Source: a virus
Reading direction: 5' to 3' (one strand)
Length of the DNA stretch: 20,747 bases
Virus record (IMG/VR): IMGVR_UViG_3300003690_000181
Span: 1 to 20,747 of that record
Positions 9,377 through 17,315 of this stretch are shown here, piece by piece (positions within the stretch are counted from its first letter, which is position 1; every line of letters begins with the position of its first letter). A model generated the notes under the pieces. The model was not told where the DNA came from and searched no databases. It saw only the letters and a program-made list of their open reading frames with translations. The position numbers and the translations under genes were made by a program.

Positions 9377-9975
9377 GAAATTTTATAGATGATTTAGGGA
9401 TTAATGGACATTTAACCATCATTAAAAAATATAATGACGGTGAAGAAGAGATAGTATTTGATGATCATAATGTTATCGTATCAGGAATGGGTGTAGGATT
9501 AGCCTATTTATTTACAGGATCCGGTTCAAATGTCATTACGGACTATCAAATAGATAGATTTCAAGTAGGAGTATCGGGGGCTACCTCCCTAGAGCTAAGT
9601 ACAACTAATTCGTTGTCAGGGGGCTTAAATTATTCTGAGTATGGAAATGGTAGTAATTTATTTATTGAAGAATGTACTCAAATCGTAGGTAATATAGATT
9701 TGACTCCATCAGCATTTGCTCTTATTCCTGCAAATAAAGTTACAAGAATAGGAGATAATGCTGTGAGATATACCCTAGTAGTAGATGAGGAATCTTGTAA
9801 TGGTTTAGCGGGACAGAGTGGGGAGGATGAATATTTAAATGAAGTAGGTTTATTTATGAAGAATCCTAGGGGGGCTACGGTCAATGCTTCTCTTTTAGTG
9901 GCTTATAGAGCTTTTAGTATTATTCGAAAAACTAATGATTTTAGTTTAATTTTCAGATGGACACTTAATTTCTAA
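9373..9975 (+). CDS. Small baseplate/fibre-associated structural protein
   Basis: A 200-residue protein. I chose ATG 9373, which overlaps the previous stop as ATGA like other junctions here; an in-frame GTG at 9355 would add six residues. From ~10 to 45 it has a polar hairpin, then HNVIVSGMGVGLAYLF. Near the C-terminus it has LNEVGLF, LVAYRAFSII and the closing strand IFRWTLNF. Both ends match the preceding 372-residue protein in order and spacing, which suggests gene duplication followed by loss or gain of the middle. No enzymatic motif is seen. The compact size and place between the wedge proteins and the large fibre suggest a connector or cap, but this is inference. Confidence 0.78.
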   Translation: MRNFIDDLGINGHLTIIKKYNDGEEEIVFDDHNVIVSGMGVGLAYLFTGSGSNVITDYQIDRFQVGVSGATSLELSTTNSLSGGLNYSEYGNGSNLFIEECTQIVGNIDLTPSAFALIPANKVTRIGDNAVRYTLVVDEESCNGLAGQSGEDEYLNEVGLFMKNPRGATVNASLLVAYRAFSIIRKTNDFSLIFRWTLNF

Positions 9976-12900
9976 TGGTATTTAATCGGAACGATATTTA
10001 TACAAGCAGCGGCAGCGTAATGTTATATAATTCTTGGACTCCTTATGTGTCCAAGTTTGATACTAGTTCATTCTATAATTGGGAACAAGATAACCTACCT
10101 CTCTATGATTTAGAAGAACGTACTTATGAAATGTGGGAGCATGGAGGATTTCCCACTTCTTCAATTACTGGGCTTGCATTAACTGTGTCGGCTGATACGC
10201 CTACAGCTACTCTTCAAGCAAATTCAACTATCTTTACTAGTGTTAGTTCCTGCATTGCTGCTATCCCAAAGGTTGTTCGTTTTCCTGTCTTAATTGAGGT
10301 TTGTAATTTTGGAAATATGGGTCCTTTAGAGCTACATAATTTTCGAATGGAAGAAGGAGGCTCTATTGAAATTATAAATAGAGCATACGGAAGATCCTTA
10401 AATGGTTCTGCAACGGTCACATCAAAAGTTAGCCCTGCTAACATGACGCACAACCAATCGCATGCTATCCTGACTCAAATTGCGGACGCTAACTTAAGTG
10501 CTATTTTATGTTCTGGTCTTACTAATACATCTACATGGGGAGGGGTGCGTACTTCGGGAGTTCATATTGCTACACCTGTTTTTGGGCCTAAAAATTCGAC
10601 CGTATTTAGAACAGATGGAGAACCTAGAGCTAGTGCTATAAATTCATTTTACTATATAGATTCTACTTTAAGAAGAAGTCCGTTAGCAGTTAGTCTTTAC
10701 GAGAGTACTGTGTTTAGTCCTACAACTAATTTTAATTTTAAAGTTAGACCCTACGAGAAGAGAGCCGCAGCCATTGGATCAAATGATGATTCTATGGGAG
10801 TTGCCGATGTAAGTGCTGCTGATCCGTATATTCCTGGTGATCTTTTACAGCGAAATTCCGCTGATGTATTAGATAAAGTAAGTGGGGGCATGTACATGAA
10901 CAACTGTAGTAAGATAAGTGTGCAAAATTGCGACGGCCCTATTTATATAAGAAATTTTATAGTTGATGGATCAAGCCAAGCAGCTAATTCAGGTCAGGAA
11001 GTAGGCATTCATATTGTTAATTCAGATGTAGTGTTAGAAAACTGTGGGGCTGTTAGATGTAGGGACGCAGGGTTTAAATTTAATAACTCAAAAGTAATGT
11101 TATCAAGATCAGCTTTTGCATATAGAGCCTATGATTTATCTTCTACCACAGGCAGGGTTCCTGAAAAAGGAGTTGGATTTCATGCTATAAATAGTGATGT
11201 ATCAATTAGTGCCTTAATTGGAGCAACTAGTGAAAATCAATGGAGGTACGGTAATGGAGGTAATTGGGAATCTTCTGGGAATGATGTAGTAATTTGTGCT
11301 TCCAGAAATTATATAGGAATGAAGCTAGATAACTCCAGGCTTACTGGAGGGTTCCAAAGGTCCTTCGCAGGGCAGGAGGAGAGTGGAGGAACTGTAGCTC
11401 TAGAATTGAATACAGGCTACGGATTACAGGCTAATAATTCGCATATAGATTTAAAAGGTTTATTAGATGTATATGAGAATGAAGACGGGATTCAGCTAAA
11501 TAATTCTTATATGAGGTATGAGCAGCTTTGTGTAGGAAGAAATAATGGAAAAGGATTTGCTAGTAATAACTCTACTGCTATTTGGGATTCTAATGTTGAG
11601 GGTTTTGAACAGAGTTCTCGTAGACAACTTGATTTTTCAGGAAACGGTCAACATATAAATTTAGAAAATCAAAGTACATTTACATTCAAAAAGAGAAATC
11701 ATATTCCTGAACTATATGGAAATACTTTTATTGTCTCTGCGGTGGGGAGAGAGGCGGGCTTACCTCAACCTGCTTTACCTGCAATTTCTGTTTCTCATAA
11801 TTCACAAGCTGATTTTCTAAATTTAAAATTCCTTACTCGCGCTCCTACTCATATGCTTAGTAATATGCCTCAGTATGGTTTAGGAATCGTTGTAGATAAA
11901 AATTCAGATGTAGATTTTTATGGAACAAAAGAGGGTGCTACATTTATTTTAGGTCCTGATTCTTATGCTACACAACACTACGTAGCAGGAGTATATGCTG
12001 ATAATAATTCCACAGTAGGATTTCATGGTCCTACATTTATTGGGAGATTTGGAGTAGATGTTTTAGCTAATAATAATTCTACAATAAATATCACTCCTCC
12101 ACGCATAGGGAATTCCTTTCTTGCAGACTCTAGTTCTTTTGATTTAAGTGCCGCGTTGAATCAGACTTCCGTTGAACTTCATTCAACCAGAGCTTGTTTA
12201 GTAGCCAATAAAAATTCTACTATTAATCTAGAGAACTTAGGATCATTTGATAACTACTGGACTAGGAGTGCTCAGGGAGTTACGGCTTTAACTGCGGGGA
12301 CAGATTATCGGCAAACATATGGAGCCGATAGTGATGGTCTAAGTGCTACTATTGGGTACGGTTCCCTACAATTCTTCCCTAATCCTCAAAATTCGCAAGC
12401 AGTAACGCAGGCCAAAACTGATAGTTTAATACTACTTGCTATTGATACTACGGCTCAAGCCACTCCTATTTTTACATTTAAGACTAACGGTAATCAGTTT
12501 TTAATTAGTAATGATTGGTTCATTAATGGAGGGGGGTGGGCTGCTGCTATGGCTCAAGCTTCTTATGGTGGAGTATGTGTTAGAGCCGTTGAAGATAGTG
12601 TTGTAAATGTTACAAATGTTTGCTTCCCTGTAGGAACTAACACTAGTCCTTTGGACGGACCTTATTACGATGTTAGTGCAACTGAATGTGATAGGTTAAT
12701 GATTTGGAATATTGCTGATACTTCTAGATTAAATGCAGCTTATTGTAGTGTAAGTGGAATGTATCCTGCTGATGTTGGCTATCACGGTCCTAGCGCGGTA
12801 TGGGCGTCGGCGCAGGATGTGGATACTGGCCCCCCTGTTGTTGGAACTGGAGAAACTCCAGCCTCTGGTGCCCCTTCTTCGACCCCAGATACAGGTGTCT

Positions 12901-13694
12901 TGAGTGTACTTGATGCTTTTGGGGCTGGGAGTTCTGTGTGGGCAATTACTTCTGGTACTACTATTAATATGCCCTTTAAACGAATCGGTTTGGGGGGTTG
13001 GGCTGGGGACGGTGCAGTGGGTGCGGGTGGAGGGGGAGGTACTTTAGATCCTTCCTTCGCAACAGATGCAGGTATAGCGGTCTCGGGGGGAGGTTCAGAT
13101 ACTTTCGGTAGAGTAAGCCCAGGAATCTTTGGGGCAGGTATTGAGTCTTATAAGAATCAGGGAGTATTTAGATTATATTTCTCGCCTAAATCTGAAGTAA
13201 AATTATTGCAGAATGATATGAGTGGCTGGCTTCATGGAAGTTATAATGTTGTCGCAGGGAGAACTTTTTCGGGTGTGGTAGGACCCGCGTATCAGGTCTT
13301 TGCTCAGGGATATAATATGTCAGCTAACTTATCGGCAGTAGTTCCTGAGGGGTATCTGAATGCGAGTTCATTTTATCCCAATCTATTAAAACTTAGTATA
13401 GATTCACAAGGTTGTCGAGTATTTGATAAATTATGGACTTCCGGCTTCTATTACTGTAGTGAATTTGTGGAAGATAATCCAACTCAATGTATGTTGGATG
13501 AATCGGCTGCTAACACTTTTGCTAATGCTAAGAATGCCTCATTAGGAATGTCAGGGAAGCCGCGTAAAGTAACTCTTTATCGAGCTAGATCTGACTCAGC
13601 AGCCAACCAAGGGGCAGAAGCTTATGAAGGTGATGTTTTAGCAACGCAGGGATTTAAATCTGCTAACATATTTGATTTAAAGAGAGATAACTAA
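9975..13694 (+). CDS. Tail fibre/spike protein with right-handed beta-helix region
   Basis: A 1239-residue protein. Residues 1-60 hold a short module with YNWEQDNLPLYDLEER, also found in the next protein and possibly an attachment segment. Residues ~320-760 are a long repetitive stretch with thirteen x-N-S elements (mostly NNS, at about 349, 371, 406, 453, 488, 510, 532, 566, 609, 643, 678, 701 and 747), each followed by alternating hydrophobic residues. This is typical of a parallel beta-helix with stacked Asn at a turn, as in phage tailspikes and pectate-lyase-like folds. I see no clear catalytic set. The C-terminal ~480 residues include a Gly-rich stretch (~1004-1025) and a beta-rich tail. 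The likely role is host binding, perhaps glycan binding or cleavage. It starts in a TAATG overlap and ends in another. Confidence 0.8.
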   Translation: MVFNRNDIYTSSGSVMLYNSWTPYVSKFDTSSFYNWEQDNLPLYDLEERTYEMWEHGGFPTSSITGLALTVSADTPTATLQANSTIFTSVSSCIAAIPKVVRFPVLIEVCNFGNMGPLELHNFRMEEGGSIEIINRAYGRSLNGSATVTSKVSPANMTHNQSHAILTQIADANLSAILCSGLTNTSTWGGVRTSGVHIATPVFGPKNSTVFRTDGEPRASAINSFYYIDSTLRRSPLAVSLYESTVFSPTTNFNFKVRPYEKRAAAIGSNDDSMGVADVSAADPYIPGDLLQRNSADVLDKVSGGMYMNNCSKISVQNCDGPIYIRNFIVDGSSQAANSGQEVGIHIVNSDVVLENCGAVRCRDAGFKFNNSKVMLSRSAFAYRAYDLSSTTGRVPEKGVGFHAINSDVSISALIGATSENQWRYGNGGNWESSGNDVVICASRNYIGMKLDNSRLTGGFQRSFAGQEESGGTVALELNTGYGLQANNSHIDLKGLLDVYENEDGIQLNNSYMRYEQLCVGRNNGKGFASNNSTAIWDSNVEGFEQSSRRQLDFSGNGQHINLENQSTFTFKKRNHIPELYGNTFIVSAVGREAGLPQPALPAISVSHNSQADFLNLKFLTRAPTHMLSNMPQYGLGIVVDKNSDVDFYGTKEGATFILGPDSYATQHYVAGVYADNNSTVGFHGPTFIGRFGVDVLANNNSTINITPPRIGNSFLADSSSFDLSAALNQTSVELHSTRACLVANKNSTINLENLGSFDNYWTRSAQGVTALTAGTDYRQTYGADSDGLSATIGYGSLQFFPNPQNSQAVTQAKTDSLILLAIDTTAQATPIFTFKTNGNQFLISNDWFINGGGWAAAMAQASYGGVCVRAVEDSVVNVTNVCFPVGTNTSPLDGPYYDVSATECDRLMIWNIADTSRLNAAYCSVSGMYPADVGYHGPSAVWASAQDVDTGPPVVGTGETPASGAPSSTPDTGVLSVLDAFGAGSSVWAITSGTTINMPFKRIGLGGWAGDGAVGAGGGGGTLDPSFATDAGIAVSGGGSDTFGRVSPGIFGAGIESYKNQGVFRLYFSPKSEVKLLQNDMSGWLHGSYNVVAGRTFSGVVGPAYQVFAQGYNMSANLSAVVPEGYLNASSFYPNLLKLSIDSQGCRVFDKLWTSGFYYCSEFVEDNPTQCMLDESAANTFANAKNASLGMSGKPRKVTLYRARSDSAANQGAEAYEGDVLATQGFKSANIFDLKRDN

Positions 13695-14416
13695 TGGCTG
13701 AACCGATTTATGGAGATAGTGTTTTTAGGTTTACTGATCCTCTTCGTTATTTTAAAGCGAATGATCCTTACTATTTTGAAGTGGATAACATCCCTCTTAA
13801 GCAGTTACAGGAAAACTGTCTATGGCTAAAGGATCAGCTTACTAAAAGTACGCAGGGTTCATTAGGGGTGAAGAGAGGGGATTTAGATGAACTTCGCCCT
13901 TACGCAAATGGAGGAGATAGAGTTCTTAGAGTAAAACCAGGAAGGTTTACCGCTAGAATTAATGACGCTTCCACTAAGGAACCTCTCCAATTTTTGAATA
14001 AAGTATTCGGGATTGGCGGCCAGGGTTGGGGTACAGGAGGAGGGGGTCCTAATACCTTTCCTGAATATATGCATAGAGTTTCTGCTTGGGAAGCCGCTAT
14101 GGGGAGTCCTGGATCTTGGCCTGACCACGAAGATCCTAGTTGGAATACCATACTATATAATTCTTTAGAAAAATTTAAAAGTAATTTAGCACAAGATGCT
14201 TTGGGTATGACAGGTCTAGTCGAGCGCGTGTTTACATGGCCCACTAGGGGGGCAGGGATGCCCATTGATGGGAGTGGGGTGCCCTATGCAATCTCAGGTG
14301 GACGGTTGACCTACATGGGCCCGGAAAATCCAGCCCTTCATGAGGTACATCGTCTTCCTCTGATAGCTACTGAAGCTTTATTGTGGGCTCAGAGTGATTT
14401 ACAGAAAACCAATTGA
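13694..14416 (+). CDS. Virion structural protein sharing N-terminal motif with the fibre
   Basis: A 240-residue protein I do not recognise by name. Residues 19-50 contain YFKANDPYYFEVDNIPLKQL followed by an ENCLWLKDQL helix, which parallels the DNLPLYDLEE module at residues 33-55 of the upstream fibre. A second element, RGDLDELRPYANGGDRVLRV followed by KPGRFTARIND (~62-92), resembles beta-strands seen in baseplate and fibre adaptors. The middle is Gly/Pro-rich (GGQGWGTGGGGPN). Its stop overlaps the TTG start of the next gene as TTGA. The two genes may have arisen by splitting one long protein, since this one lacks an obvious closing domain. It is probably a peripheral baseplate component. Confidence 0.72.
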   Translation: MAEPIYGDSVFRFTDPLRYFKANDPYYFEVDNIPLKQLQENCLWLKDQLTKSTQGSLGVKRGDLDELRPYANGGDRVLRVKPGRFTARINDASTKEPLQFLNKVFGIGGQGWGTGGGGPNTFPEYMHRVSAWEAAMGSPGSWPDHEDPSWNTILYNSLEKFKSNLAQDALGMTGLVERVFTWPTRGAGMPIDGSGVPYAISGGRLTYMGPENPALHEVHRLPLIATEALLWAQSDLQKTN

Positions 14417-16209
14417 TAAAAAGGTGGAGGGGAATAACAAGAAATGCAATAGTAGATGTACCTGATGAGATTACTGTTCAGGTTCCTCTATTTGATTCTA
14501 CAGATTTTGATTATATTGACGAAGATGGCAACGAGCAATCTGTTGCTGGAGTACAAAGTAGGATTGATATGGTCTTTATTTATAGTAAACCTGTAGATGC
14601 TAGTGGTATAAAATACGTTCAAGGAACTGCTATACACGGTACTACCACTCCTATATTAGGTATTGTGCGTGGTGCAGGAATTAAAATGAAGTATGACCCA
14701 ATAACTAATATAAATCAGTATTGGCATGTAAGGGCCACAGACTCTGCGGGTAATACCCAAATACTGGCTGCGCCTGGTGATGTTAACGATACTAACCTAG
14801 GATTTACATCTACATCAGCTAATGACATAGCGTATGATATTAGAGGTTCCTTCCCTTCTCCTGATGATATTTTAAATATTGCTCCTCTTATTGAGGAACG
14901 CCTTGTTGATAGTGCTATAGAATTGGTGGGTCAATCTATTTTACCTGTAGCATATGTGTGGGTACAAGCAGATTCTAGTTTAGTAGCTACTACAGATATT
15001 ATTGATATTAGACCACTTTTTAGAACTGCGGAATTATCTTATAATGAGAGAGCCGGAATTGCTGCGGCTGTACCTCAAATATCTCTAGCTAACCCTGTTT
15101 GCAGTTTATCTCTAATGGAGAACAGGTCTAAGAATTTATTTAATTATTTTACTACTCAAATAGAACAATCAGCCCCGTCCGTACATACAACCCGAACTGT
15201 AGCAGCAGGGTATATATTTGGAGGATGGAATTTTGGGCCTGAGGGGGCGCTATACGATTTTGAGTTTAAAAACTCAAGTGAAGAACCCAGAGATCCTATT
15301 ACTGGGTCTGATTTAAATATAGGGGCTACAAATCCAGTAGTTAGAAATACTTTAGCCAATAAGTATCATTTCGGAGGAGGTGATATTGATAATGTTCCCG
15401 ATTACCCCGACTGGGAGATTGGAGAGTGGACAAGTATGGCAGAAAATAATCTTACAGATGTAGGATACTATCCTGTTGACTATACCACTCCATATATGTC
15501 TTTACGACACGCATTCGGATTTGGTGAGGACGGAGATCCCTCTATAGTTGGTGGTTCTATATCTGGTCGTGCAGCGGCAGGTTACTCAGGGGCTAGATTA
15601 AAAAATACATTTAACACCGAAAACGGACCCACAGACATAATTTCAAGAACATTCTTTAATTATTGTAAGAAAAGAATTAATTTTATTAAACCTAGTTGGT
15701 TGTTAGATTATTCGATAGATGTGGAACTTGTTAATTGTGTAGGACAAAATTATAATGGTGCGCGGTCACAAAGTAACTCTGTTGATTGGGCTAAAGCAGG
15801 AACTTATTTTGGTTGTTGGGTAGAGAAGGGGAAGGATTATTTTATTATTTATTACGCTTGGAATGGTGACGAAATAAATGCGCGGTGGGGGCCAATATCG
15901 AGGTATCATATTCAAGTTCCTATAGAAGGGACAGATGGTGTAATATATACAGAACGAACAACTGATTATGCATCAGAAGCATATGCTGGCGGTTTCTTGG
16001 TTCCTGTTCAGGATATTCTTGAGAGTAATACTGACAAAATGCGTCCTTCAGAAGATGGTATAGGGGGCTATATGGGAAATCCTAGAGTAGGTAAGTGTAG
16101 TCTACCTACTGTTTCGTGGAAAATGACAGCCGTGGGGGTAGATGATGCTGCCTTCTTATACACTAATTTAAATAACAATGATCCTACTATTACTCTAAAT
16201 GGCGCGTAA
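14413..16209 (+). CDS. Virion structural protein, unrecognised
   Basis: A 598-residue protein. The only plausible start is TTG 14413, inside a TTGA overlap; the frame has a stop at 14395-14397 and no nearby ATG or GTG. No good ribosome site is visible, so expression probably depends on translation of the preceding gene. The N-terminal ~100 residues are beta-rich (VPDEITVQVPLFDSTDFDYI, then RIDMVFIYSKPVD and PILGIVRGAGI). Residues ~155-200 include a helical EERLVDSAIELVGQSILPVAYVW type segment. The rest is rich in Gly, Asn, Tyr and Trp with no recognised motif; a GCWVEKGKDYFIIYYAWNGD element lies at ~474-493. Location between the fibre genes and the Ser-Glu protein argues for a tail or baseplate surface role. 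Confidence 0.7.
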   Translation: MIKRWRGITRNAIVDVPDEITVQVPLFDSTDFDYIDEDGNEQSVAGVQSRIDMVFIYSKPVDASGIKYVQGTAIHGTTTPILGIVRGAGIKMKYDPITNINQYWHVRATDSAGNTQILAAPGDVNDTNLGFTSTSANDIAYDIRGSFPSPDDILNIAPLIEERLVDSAIELVGQSILPVAYVWVQADSSLVATTDIIDIRPLFRTAELSYNERAGIAAAVPQISLANPVCSLSLMENRSKNLFNYFTTQIEQSAPSVHTTRTVAAGYIFGGWNFGPEGALYDFEFKNSSEEPRDPITGSDLNIGATNPVVRNTLANKYHFGGGDIDNVPDYPDWEIGEWTSMAENNLTDVGYYPVDYTTPYMSLRHAFGFGEDGDPSIVGGSISGRAAAGYSGARLKNTFNTENGPTDIISRTFFNYCKKRINFIKPSWLLDYSIDVELVNCVGQNYNGARSQSNSVDWAKAGTYFGCWVEKGKDYFIIYYAWNGDEINARWGPISRYHIQVPIEGTDGVIYTERTTDYASEAYAGGFLVPVQDILESNTDKMRPSEDGIGGYMGNPRVGKCSLPTVSWKMTAVGVDDAAFLYTNLNNNDPTITLNGA

Positions 16210-16212
16210 GAA

Positions 16213-17172
16213 ATGGGTTTTGAATGCGGACAACTTTTACCTGGAACAGGCTCCTTAGGAAACTTTCCTGATTATCCTTTGCCTGGAATGGGGGGGCAAC
16301 CAGGCCCAGATGGAGGAGGCGGCGGGCCTGGTCCTGGCACTGGATCGAGTTCCTCTTCAGAGGATACCCCTCCACCTGGAAACGGCTCATCATCCGAGTC
16401 AGAGTCTGAATCCGAGTCATCATCATCCGAGTCTGAATCTGAATCTGAATCCGAATCTGAATCCGAATCTGAATCAGAACCCCCTCCTACATATTGTAGG
16501 TGTGCAATAGGAGAATTGATCAGTTACACTGAGACAGGGGAACCAGGGTGTATTTTCAAACGATGGATTTTTGAACAAAATTGTGAAAATGAGGCTGATG
16601 GGGTTCCTGATAGTCAGGATTATATTGATGCGTTTAACGAAGCTATTACCATGAGCATGAACGATGGGGGCGGTTATAGTCAAACTCCTGCACACCAAGA
16701 TTGCCCGTCCGACTCTGACTCCGATAATTTGTGTTGTCAAGATTCTGATGGAGGCACTCCTTTTCCTGGAGGTGGTGCATCCAACCGCTGTTGTAAGAAT
16801 GTAATTTTAACTGCTTGGGAGGAGGAGGACTGTAGTTCTTCACAGTCAGAATCAGAATCTGAATCTGAATCTGAATCAGAATCAGGATCTGAAGAACCTC
16901 CCACTCCTAACCTGACTGGGGGAAAGATGTTTCCCAATGTGGGAAAATTAATTATACGCGGGAGGGGAGGCTCTATTTTAAACTTAACTGATCCTAGAAT
17001 TGAAGCATACATTAGATCTAAGGCTCCAACAGGATTGATTGATCCTCGTTTAATGGTGGACCCATCTATTTCAAATAGAAATGCAGCCTTTATACGAAAT
17101 CCAAAACGTAATGACCCTATTTTTGGAGTAAAAATACATCCAAGTATTGATAGTATACCGTCTTTGATTTAA
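16213..17172 (+). CDS. Ser-Glu-repeat, Cys-rich virion-associated protein
   Basis: A 319-residue protein of mosaic, low-complexity composition. Residues ~1-58 are Gly/Pro-rich with a Ser patch. Two (Ser-Glu)n tracts follow, at about 59-89 and 208-228. Between them is a module with ten Cys (starting CRC, with two CC pairs), an even number compatible with disulfides or metal binding. The last ~90 residues are not repetitive and look like an ordinary folded domain (PNVGKLIIRGRGGSILNL to KRNDPIFGVKIHPSID). Codon choice in this frame matches neighbouring phage genes, which supports it as the real frame over shadow frames. It begins three bases after the upstream stop. The end sits at an unusual junction with the next gene (see 17154-17315). 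The function is unknown; a surface decoration or fibre linker is possible. Confidence 0.75.
   Translation: MGFECGQLLPGTGSLGNFPDYPLPGMGGQPGPDGGGGGPGPGTGSSSSSEDTPPPGNGSSSESESESESSSSESESESESESESESESEPPPTYCRCAIGELISYTETGEPGCIFKRWIFEQNCENEADGVPDSQDYIDAFNEAITMSMNDGGGYSQTPAHQDCPSDSDSDNLCCQDSDGGTPFPGGGASNRCCKNVILTAWEEEDCSSSQSESESESESESESGSEEPPTPNLTGGKMFPNVGKLIIRGRGGSILNLTDPRIEAYIRSKAPTGLIDPRLMVDPSISNRNAAFIRNPKRNDPIFGVKIHPSIDSIPSLI
16387..16479 (+). repeat. First Ser-Glu codon repeat tract
   Basis: Near-perfect six-base repeats of the form TCN-GAR (mostly tct-gaa, tcc-gaa and tcc-gag), with two short Ser-only interruptions. It encodes an alternating Ser-Glu linker. Synonymous variation between units suggests selection on the protein rather than very recent expansion. 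Confidence 0.9.
16834..16896 (+). repeat. Second Ser-Glu codon repeat tract
   Basis: Six-base TCN-GAR repeats again, closing the Cys-rich core on its C-terminal side. It is close enough in sequence to the first tract (about 350 bases upstream) that recombination between them could delete the Cys-rich module. Confidence 0.88.
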
Positions 17173-17315
17173 CAAATGATAATATCATTAGAAGTCTCAA
17201 TCCAAAATTTAGAAATATTCTTCGAAAAATAAAATATTTTGACGGTACACTTTTAAGCTCTAGTGAAATTGCAGGGATCATTCGGACTAGATTAGTTGAC
17301 GGAACTATTGATACA
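17154..17315 (+). other. Open, protein-like frame upstream of the next gene without a canonical start
   Basis: The frame of the gene starting at ATG 17316 stays open back to the TAG at 17151-17153, giving 54 extra codons. The encoded residues look like real protein (for example DLTNDNIIRSLNPKFRNI and SSSEIAGIIRTRLVDGTID), and codon choice (aga, tta, agt, gga) matches the phage. There is no ATG, GTG or TTG in frame. Either a non-AUG start is used, or translation enters from the preceding gene by a -1 shift, or one base is missing in the assembly near 17154-17170. The ATG at 17176 is in another frame and hits a stop after 18 codons at 17230. Confidence 0.6.

Noticed and set aside
3850-11200. 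TATAAATA words resembling T4 late promoters (near 3857, 10373 and 11186)
   Set aside because: They lie well inside genes in AT-rich coding sequence and are expected by chance; no start of a gene follows at a fitting distance.
13883-14265. Minus-strand open frames opposite the 240-residue structural gene
   Set aside because: They are antisense shadows of a well-packed + strand gene, with no ribosome site or recognisable product. The same applies to all other minus-strand frames in the window.
14396-14416. Programmed -1 frameshift joining the 240- and 598-residue genes
   Set aside because: No X-XXY-YYZ heptamer is present before the stop; the TTGA overlap is explained more simply by coupled reinitiation.
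16199-16258. Short frame starting at ATG 16199 across the stop of the 598-residue gene
   Set aside because: It ends after 19 codons and its codons are G/C-ending, unlike the phage genes, while the frame from 16213 fits the usual pattern.
16310-16510. Leu/Asn/Pro-rich frame overlapping the first Ser-Glu tract
   Set aside because: It is the out-of-frame reading of the TCN-GAR repeat and has no independent support.
16387-16896. Repeats resembling a CRISPR array
   Set aside because: The units are six-base codon pairs with no spacers, in frame with a coding sequence.
17176-17232. Eighteen-codon reading frame from ATG 17176, three bases after the preceding stop
   Set aside because: The spacing copies the previous junction, but the overlapping frame is longer, matches phage codon choice and continues into the next gene. 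I keep the ATG only as part of the junction puzzle.
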